Below, piece after piece: positions 40,575-44,702 of a stretch of DNA of 44,702 nt. Position 1 is the stretch's first letter. Each line of letters opens with the position of its first letter. Both the position numbers and the translations under genes were made by a program. The notes under the pieces were generated by a model. The model worked only from the letters and a program-made list of their open reading frames with translations. It was not told where the DNA came from and searched no databases. The stretch comes from Rhizobium pisi (GTDB lineage Bacteria > Pseudomonadota > Alphaproteobacteria > Rhizobiales > Rhizobiaceae): assembly GCF_003938655.1 (NCBI RefSeq), contig NZ_RJJT01000036.1, positions 1 to 44,702 of the forward strand, given 5' to 3'.

Positions 40575-41678
40575 ATGTCCAAGCCAAAGCTTTTCACGCC
40601 CATTGAAATCAAGGGCCTCACATTGGCCAATCGGATCGTCATCGCGCCGATGTGTCAGTACTCCGCCGAAGAAGGGAACATGAACGAATGGCACTTGATA
40701 CATCTGGGCAAGCTTTCCCTCTCAGGCGCAGCGCTCTTGACGATCGAGGCAACTGCAGTTCTCCCGGAAGGACGGATTACCTATGGAGATCTCGGCCTCT
40801 ACAGCGATCAGAATTACGCGGCTATGAGCTTGACGCTCGAGAGCATCCGGCGGTGGTCGGACATGCCTATCGCGATTCAGCTCAGTCACGCCGGCAGGAA
40901 GGCGTCGACCGAAGTTCCCTGGAAAGGTGGCGGCCAGTTTGCTCCAACTGCCGGACTCGGTTGGCAAACATACGGCCCGTCGGCGATCTCCTACAACGCT
41001 GATCAACAACCCCCCGTCGCTTTGGATAAAGAGCGACTGAAACGCGTTCGCGATGCATTTGGAGCTGCCGCGGCGCGAGCCGACAAACTCGGTATCGACA
41101 TCGTGCAACTTCACGCCGCGCACGGTTATCTACTCCATCAGTTTTTGTCACCGTTAGCCAACCAACGCACGGACGAATATGGCGGGAGCATCGAGAACCG
41201 AATGCGCTTTCCCTTAGAAGTTTTCGATACGGTCAGCGCAGCATTCCGTGAGAAGCCGGTTTCAGTGCGTATCTCTGCGACGGATTGGGTTCAGGGTGGC
41301 CTGACGCTTGAAGAGTCGCTTGTTTTCGCACAAGAACTAGAAAAGCATGGCGCTGGCGCGATACATGTGTCCAGTGGGGGCCTCCATCCCGCCCAGAAGA
41401 TCGCAGTAGGGCCTAGCTACCAGGTCCCGTTGGCTCGAGAGGTGCGGAAGGTCGTCCACGTTCCCGTGGTCGCGGTTGGCTTGATCACCGGCTACGATCA
41501 AGCCGAAGCGATCGTCGGGACTGGTGACGCCGACATGGTAGCCTTGGCAAGAACTATCCTATTCGATCCGAACTGGCCGTGGCACGCTGCAGCGGAGCTG
41601 GGTGGTAAAATTCGTGTACCAAACCAATACCTTCGCTCGCAGCCCAATCGGTATCGCGGTCTTTTTGAGACGGAATAA
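40575..41678 (+). CDS. Old-yellow-enzyme-type NADH:flavin oxidoreductase (YqjM-like)
   Basis: A 367-residue FMN-dependent TIM-barrel ene-reductase. The N-terminal APMCQYSAEEGN has the cysteine (C27) that tunes FMN in the YqjM/thermophilic-like class. The central HAAHGYLLHQFLSPLANQR carries the substrate-binding histidine pair, followed by DEYGGSIENR. The C-terminal part has the FMN phosphate-binding VGTGDADMVALAR. It reduces activated C=C bonds of enals, enones or nitro-compounds. ATG 40575 follows GGGAG by 8 nt; an upstream TTG (40557) is less likely. Confidence 0.9.
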   Translation: MSKPKLFTPIEIKGLTLANRIVIAPMCQYSAEEGNMNEWHLIHLGKLSLSGAALLTIEATAVLPEGRITYGDLGLYSDQNYAAMSLTLESIRRWSDMPIAIQLSHAGRKASTEVPWKGGGQFAPTAGLGWQTYGPSAISYNADQQPPVALDKERLKRVRDAFGAAAARADKLGIDIVQLHAAHGYLLHQFLSPLANQRTDEYGGSIENRMRFPLEVFDTVSAAFREKPVSVRISATDWVQGGLTLEESLVFAQELEKHGAGAIHVSSGGLHPAQKIAVGPSYQVPLAREVRKVVHVPVVAVGLITGYDQAEAIVGTGDADMVALARTILFDPNWPWHAAAELGGKIRVPNQYLRSQPNRYRGLFETE

Positions 41679-41859
41679 CACGCAGCTCCACGCTAACATC
41701 AACGCAGAAAGGATCTCAGGATGCCCCGTCATTGCAGATTCCGGGATTATGCAGCAAATGGCGCGGGGACATTTTCTCGGACGAATGAAAGCTAACACTC
41801 ACGGGGTGCATCCCACTCGGAGCTGTCCGGGAAGGCTCCATTTTATAGATCAGGCCAAG

Positions 41860-42093
41860 TCAGAGACCCAAGCCGTTCTTGTTGAGGAGTGATTGGCAAT
41901 GGTCGGCGGGCGCATGGACGCCATTTCTCTTGGTGATCTTGAAAACGGCATTTGGCATTGTCAGCCGGGCTTCGTCTTCGCAGAAGGCGTAGGTCTCCAA
42001 AGGTCGATGGCCGCTGCGGCCGTCGACGCTGAGCACGCCGCTGGCCGCGTGGCCGCAAATTAGCGATGCCTCGGAGGGGATCGGGGTTCGGGT
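41860..42093 (-). pseudogene. Unidentified protein-like open frame without a start
   Basis: Between the OYE and amine oxidase genes the minus strand has a 78-codon open frame with no ATG. It contains PSEASLICGHAASGVLSVDG, PLETYAFCEDEARLTMPNAV and the end HCQSLLNKNGLGL, a natural-looking composition. It may be the tail of a lost gene. The rest of 41679-42154 shows nothing recognisable. Confidence 0.3.
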
Positions 42094-42154
42094 TTAGAAG
42101 AAAATGTCGAATCTTGAAAGCCAACCTTATTCGCTATGCGGTCAGTCCTGCCCA

Positions 42155-43393
42155 TTAGGGAGCGACTGCTTTAGGATAGCACGCCGCGAATTCTTGAACT
42201 GCCCTGATGCCACTCTCCCATGCACCGTGAGCTGTAGAGAAGTCGAAACGACTTGTCGCCTCGCCTGCAAAAAACAGTCGCTCGCTCACTGGTTTTGCCA
42301 ATGTCTCGCGGTCTCGAGCGCATCCGGGCAATGCATGGCTGTATGAGCCGTGGATCCATTCAACGTTGCACCATGAAGAGGACGAAATTGGCTTGAGGTA
42401 TTTTTCAATTTTACCACCGAGCAGCGCCGTCAACTCCTCGATGGCAAAGGCGAAAGCTTCGAGAACTCCAGCGTCTTCGATCGCGATCGCGCCAGGTCCG
42501 CCAAAAAATCCCTCAACGATCGGACGACCAAGCGGTCGGATGTAGTAACTGCCCGTTTTGTCGTTTGCGGGATTGCCCAGAAGATGAGTTTCCGCCTCCA
42601 GACCATGATTGCCTTCAAGGTGGAAGAAAAGTTTGTCCGCCAGGCCAAGCGGCAGGTTCCCAGCTGCGTGCAAGTGGTCGTCCATTTCCGCATCGAATTC
42701 GATAAGGGCTCTGGCAAGCACGGCTGTCGAGACCGTCACAATCACCGCCCGGGAACCAATTGCTCCGCGATCGGTCTCAATCCTAACGCCGGTTCGGGTT
42801 AGCCGCACCTTCCTCGCAGCGCAAGATAGATAAAGAGGAACAGCCGGCATACTCCTTACCAACAACGTTCCATATCCTTCACGCACCCGCCAGTTTGCCT
42901 GGGTCGCAGCCTTGTCGTAGGCAAGGAAATCCTCGACTGAGAGGCTATCGAGCGGCGCACCGTTGAGATATCCGCTTAGAGACTGACAGTAAGCGTTCCA
43001 CTTCCCACCCGGGTCAAGGGCATCCGAAGCTCGGTCAGAGGCAGGTGGGTCTCTTTCCATCTGTTTAGACATTCCCGCCCAAGCCTCAAGGGCAGCTTTT
43101 CGATCATCGGGAGTGAATCCGAGGTCCCGCCATTGATCCTGCCAAGCGGTGCGACCTTCTACGACATCGAAGCCTTCAGCCCTTGCCATATCGACCAGCG
43201 GATTGCGTTCACCAGAATGTAACCAGCCACACCCCATGTCGAGTGGGAGACCATAGATCTCGTTGGTCCAGGCTCGGCCGCCGACGCGGCTGCTTGCTTC
43301 AATGACAACTACCTTGCGACCCAGCGAGGTCAGCATACGGGCCGCGGAAATACCAGCTGCCCCAGCGCCGATTATTGCCACCTCGAAGTCCAT
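42155..43393 (-). CDS. Flavin-containing amine oxidase
   Basis: A 412-residue FAD-dependent amine oxidase. The N-terminal dinucleotide motif is VAIIGAGAAGISAARML, followed by VIEASSRVGGRAWT and the substrate-facing DMGCGWLHSG. The C-terminal FAD-binding block is RLFFAGEATS...AHGAWESGIRA. It oxidises primary or polyamines to aldehydes and H2O2. ATG 43391-43393 is chosen because GGAG lies about 6 nt upstream; a further upstream ATG (43438) has no such site. No Tat or Sec signal is evident, so it is cytoplasmic. It is divergent from the antiporter gene. Confidence 0.9.
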   Translation of the reverse strand: MDFEVAIIGAGAAGISAARMLTSLGRKVVVIEASSRVGGRAWTNEIYGLPLDMGCGWLHSGERNPLVDMARAEGFDVVEGRTAWQDQWRDLGFTPDDRKAALEAWAGMSKQMERDPPASDRASDALDPGGKWNAYCQSLSGYLNGAPLDSLSVEDFLAYDKAATQANWRVREGYGTLLVRSMPAVPLYLSCAARKVRLTRTGVRIETDRGAIGSRAVIVTVSTAVLARALIEFDAEMDDHLHAAGNLPLGLADKLFFHLEGNHGLEAETHLLGNPANDKTGSYYIRPLGRPIVEGFFGGPGAIAIEDAGVLEAFAFAIEELTALLGGKIEKYLKPISSSSWCNVEWIHGSYSHALPGCARDRETLAKPVSERLFFAGEATSRFDFSTAHGAWESGIRAVQEFAACYPKAVAP

Positions 43394-43489
43394 AACGCGC
43401 TCCGTTAATTTTGGTGAAATTGGCCGCCGGATGCTCATGATTCGGGCTACCGAGACTATAACGCCTACAGATCTTTGTTATTGTACATC

Positions 43490-44593
43490 ATGAGCTTTTT
43501 CGAAACCCTAGTGGCGCTTCTGGCAGTCGCCGTGTTTCTGTTGCAGATCACAAGGCGAGTCCACCTGCCCTATCCAGGCATCCTTGCCGCGGCTGGCGTA
43601 GCGGTCGCGATGGTTCCCGGAGCACCTAACATCCCGATTGATCCCCATACAGCGTTGGCGCTTTTTATCGCGCCTGTCCTCGTCGACTCCGCCTATGACT
43701 TTCCTATCGGCGCTGCGAGGCGCATGCTCCTGCCGATCTTTGTTTACGCAGTAGTAGCCGTTCTCGCTACCACGGGTATCGTCGTTGCTATCGGCACGAT
43801 GACCGCCGGCCTCCCCCTAGCGGTTGCCGTCACTCTTGGCGCGATCGTCGCTCCTCCGGACGCTGCGGCGGCAACCGCCGTTCTGTCAGGACTACCCGTC
43901 GATCGCAGGGTGGATACGCTGCTCAAGGGCGAGAGCCTGTTCAACGACGCGACCGCCCTTTTGCTGTTCAGCGCGGCTCTGAACGTCCATGCCAGTGGCG
44001 GGCTAGGGTCGGCGACCGTTATCAAGATTGCGATCGCGGCACCGGGTGGGATACTTTTCGGTATCGCATTCGGTTATCTTCTTTCCAGACTCAGGCCACT
44101 CACGGAAAACACGGTAGGCGGGACGCTTCTCCAGTTCGTTTACGCGTTCGCAACCTGGATAATCGCCGAGAGACTGCATCTGTCGGCGGTATTGGCTACC
44201 GTATCAAGCGCTATGACTATCGCCACTTTGGCGACTGTCAACGACTCCCCCCGGATGCGCGTCCATTCGTTTGCCGTATGGACGACCGTGGTTTTTCTCC
44301 TGAATGTGGTAGCGTTCTTGCTGATGGGCCTGCAGGCGAAAAGCATCGTTCAGACAATGTCTCCTGATGAGCTAACCCGCGCGATCAGCTTCGCCACGAT
44401 TGTCGTCATCAGCGTGATCGTTTGCAGAATTGCGATTGCTTTTCTCTTTCACGCGGTAGTCGTGTACCGACACAAAAGAGGGGGTTACCTCGCACCATTC
44501 CAACATGGAGAGACTATGCTTGTGGGGTGGGCCGGGATGCGTGGCCTCGTCACTCTTGCGACTGCCTTCGCTCTCCTGTTAGCGGTCGTCTAA
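43490..44593 (+). CDS. CPA1-family Na+/H+ antiporter, C-terminally truncated
   Basis: A 367-residue membrane protein with about 10-11 hydrophobic segments. Its CPA1 core motifs are GAIVAPPDAAAATAVL (Asp pair region) and LLKGESLFNDATALL (the Asn-Asp ion-binding pair). The last homologous block is GWAGMRGLVTLATAFAL, after which the frame ends LLAVV-TAA. Full-length relatives are about 500-550 residues, so the final membrane helix and cytoplasmic tail are missing. The likely start is ATG 43490. The protein may be non-functional, and a frameshift or recombination at about 44575 is probable. Confidence 0.82.
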   Translation: MSFFETLVALLAVAVFLLQITRRVHLPYPGILAAAGVAVAMVPGAPNIPIDPHTALALFIAPVLVDSAYDFPIGAARRMLLPIFVYAVVAVLATTGIVVAIGTMTAGLPLAVAVTLGAIVAPPDAAAATAVLSGLPVDRRVDTLLKGESLFNDATALLLFSAALNVHASGGLGSATVIKIAIAAPGGILFGIAFGYLLSRLRPLTENTVGGTLLQFVYAFATWIIAERLHLSAVLATVSSAMTIATLATVNDSPRMRVHSFAVWTTVVFLLNVVAFLLMGLQAKSIVQTMSPDELTRAISFATIVVISVIVCRIAIAFLFHAVVVYRHKRGGYLAPFQHGETMLVGWAGMRGLVTLATAFALLLAVV

Positions 44594-44702
44594 AACTGCG
44601 GGTATTCGGTGCCGAGGCTTTCACGAGTTATGTTTTTGGCCGTCGATTTCACTGGTGATCATCGCAGCTGAGTTGGCTTTGAAGCTCGGTCTGGATCTGG
44701 AC
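44594..44702. other. Right-edge stretch
   Basis: None of its frames gives the expected antiporter C-terminus convincingly, and I recognise no IS end or gene. The window stops here. Confidence 0.4.

Noticed and set aside
1..44702. CRISPR arrays, tRNA/rRNA genes, attachment sites, replication origin
   Set aside because: I looked for regular repeats, cloverleaf-like segments, tRNA-end duplications, and repABC or parAB-like proteins and saw none that I can support.

Overview
This 44.7 kb window looks like an accessory replicon (plasmid, chromid or genomic island) of a Rhizobiales alphaproteobacterium, probably Rhizobium/Sinorhizobium/Agrobacterium. The basis is the moderately high GC content by eye, the dense TA modules, IS66 and IS6 transposase remnants, an alphaproteobacterial-style acetolactate synthase attenuator, and many small LysR/AraC-controlled catabolic and stress units. 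No rRNA, tRNA, CRISPR array, replication or conjugation gene was seen. The assignment is by family resemblance only; no database was searched.

Region 1 (1-21.5 kb) is a mosaic of toxin-antitoxin modules, decayed genes and short metabolic cassettes. The TA loci are hipBA (700-2660), an RHH/PIN pair (11102-12011), parDE (17060-17619) and two DUF1778/GNAT (TacA/TacT-type) pairs (18878-19693 and 20260-21062). Most have a palindrome or repeat upstream that could be an autoregulatory operator. Between them lie a LysR/DJ-1/HbpS-GlcG/MFS cassette (4370-7987), an acetolactate-synthase-like gene behind a complete attenuator with a valine-rich leader peptide (8741-10595), an SMC/OLD-like ATPase (12086-13300) and a divergent AraC/NmrA pair (14648-16484). 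Broken genes include an IS66 scrap, an IS6 transposase fused in frame to a truncated AraC regulator, a frameshifted hypothetical gene, a siderophore-ABC ATPase fragment, and a VOC glyoxalase that has lost its start and gained a stop.

Region 2 (21.5-34.5 kb) is a stress and envelope cluster. It holds a second DJ-1/PfpI protein, three alpha/beta hydrolases (two with aspartate nucleophiles), a cyclic-nucleotide-gated MscS-like channel, Dps, an orphan FixJ-type response regulator, a FUSC-family exporter and a 973-residue winged-helix/ATPase/TPR regulator. The last three genes run co-directionally on the minus strand and may form one regulated export unit.

Region 3 (34.5-44.7 kb) is catabolic and redox. 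It has an FGGY sugar kinase divergent from an AraC regulator, a third DJ-1-like protein whose nucleophilic cysteine is replaced by serine, an ABM-domain monooxygenase, an AraJ-like MFS exporter, an old-yellow-enzyme reductase, a flavin amine oxidase and a C-terminally truncated CPA1 Na+/H+ antiporter.

The best candidates for something under-described are the ilv-type attenuator on an accessory AHAS paralogue, the RHH/PIN pair with its direct-repeat operator next to an AAA ATPase, the HipB with a long N-terminal extension, the duplicated small CxxC protein, and the cysteine-less DJ-1 paralogue.
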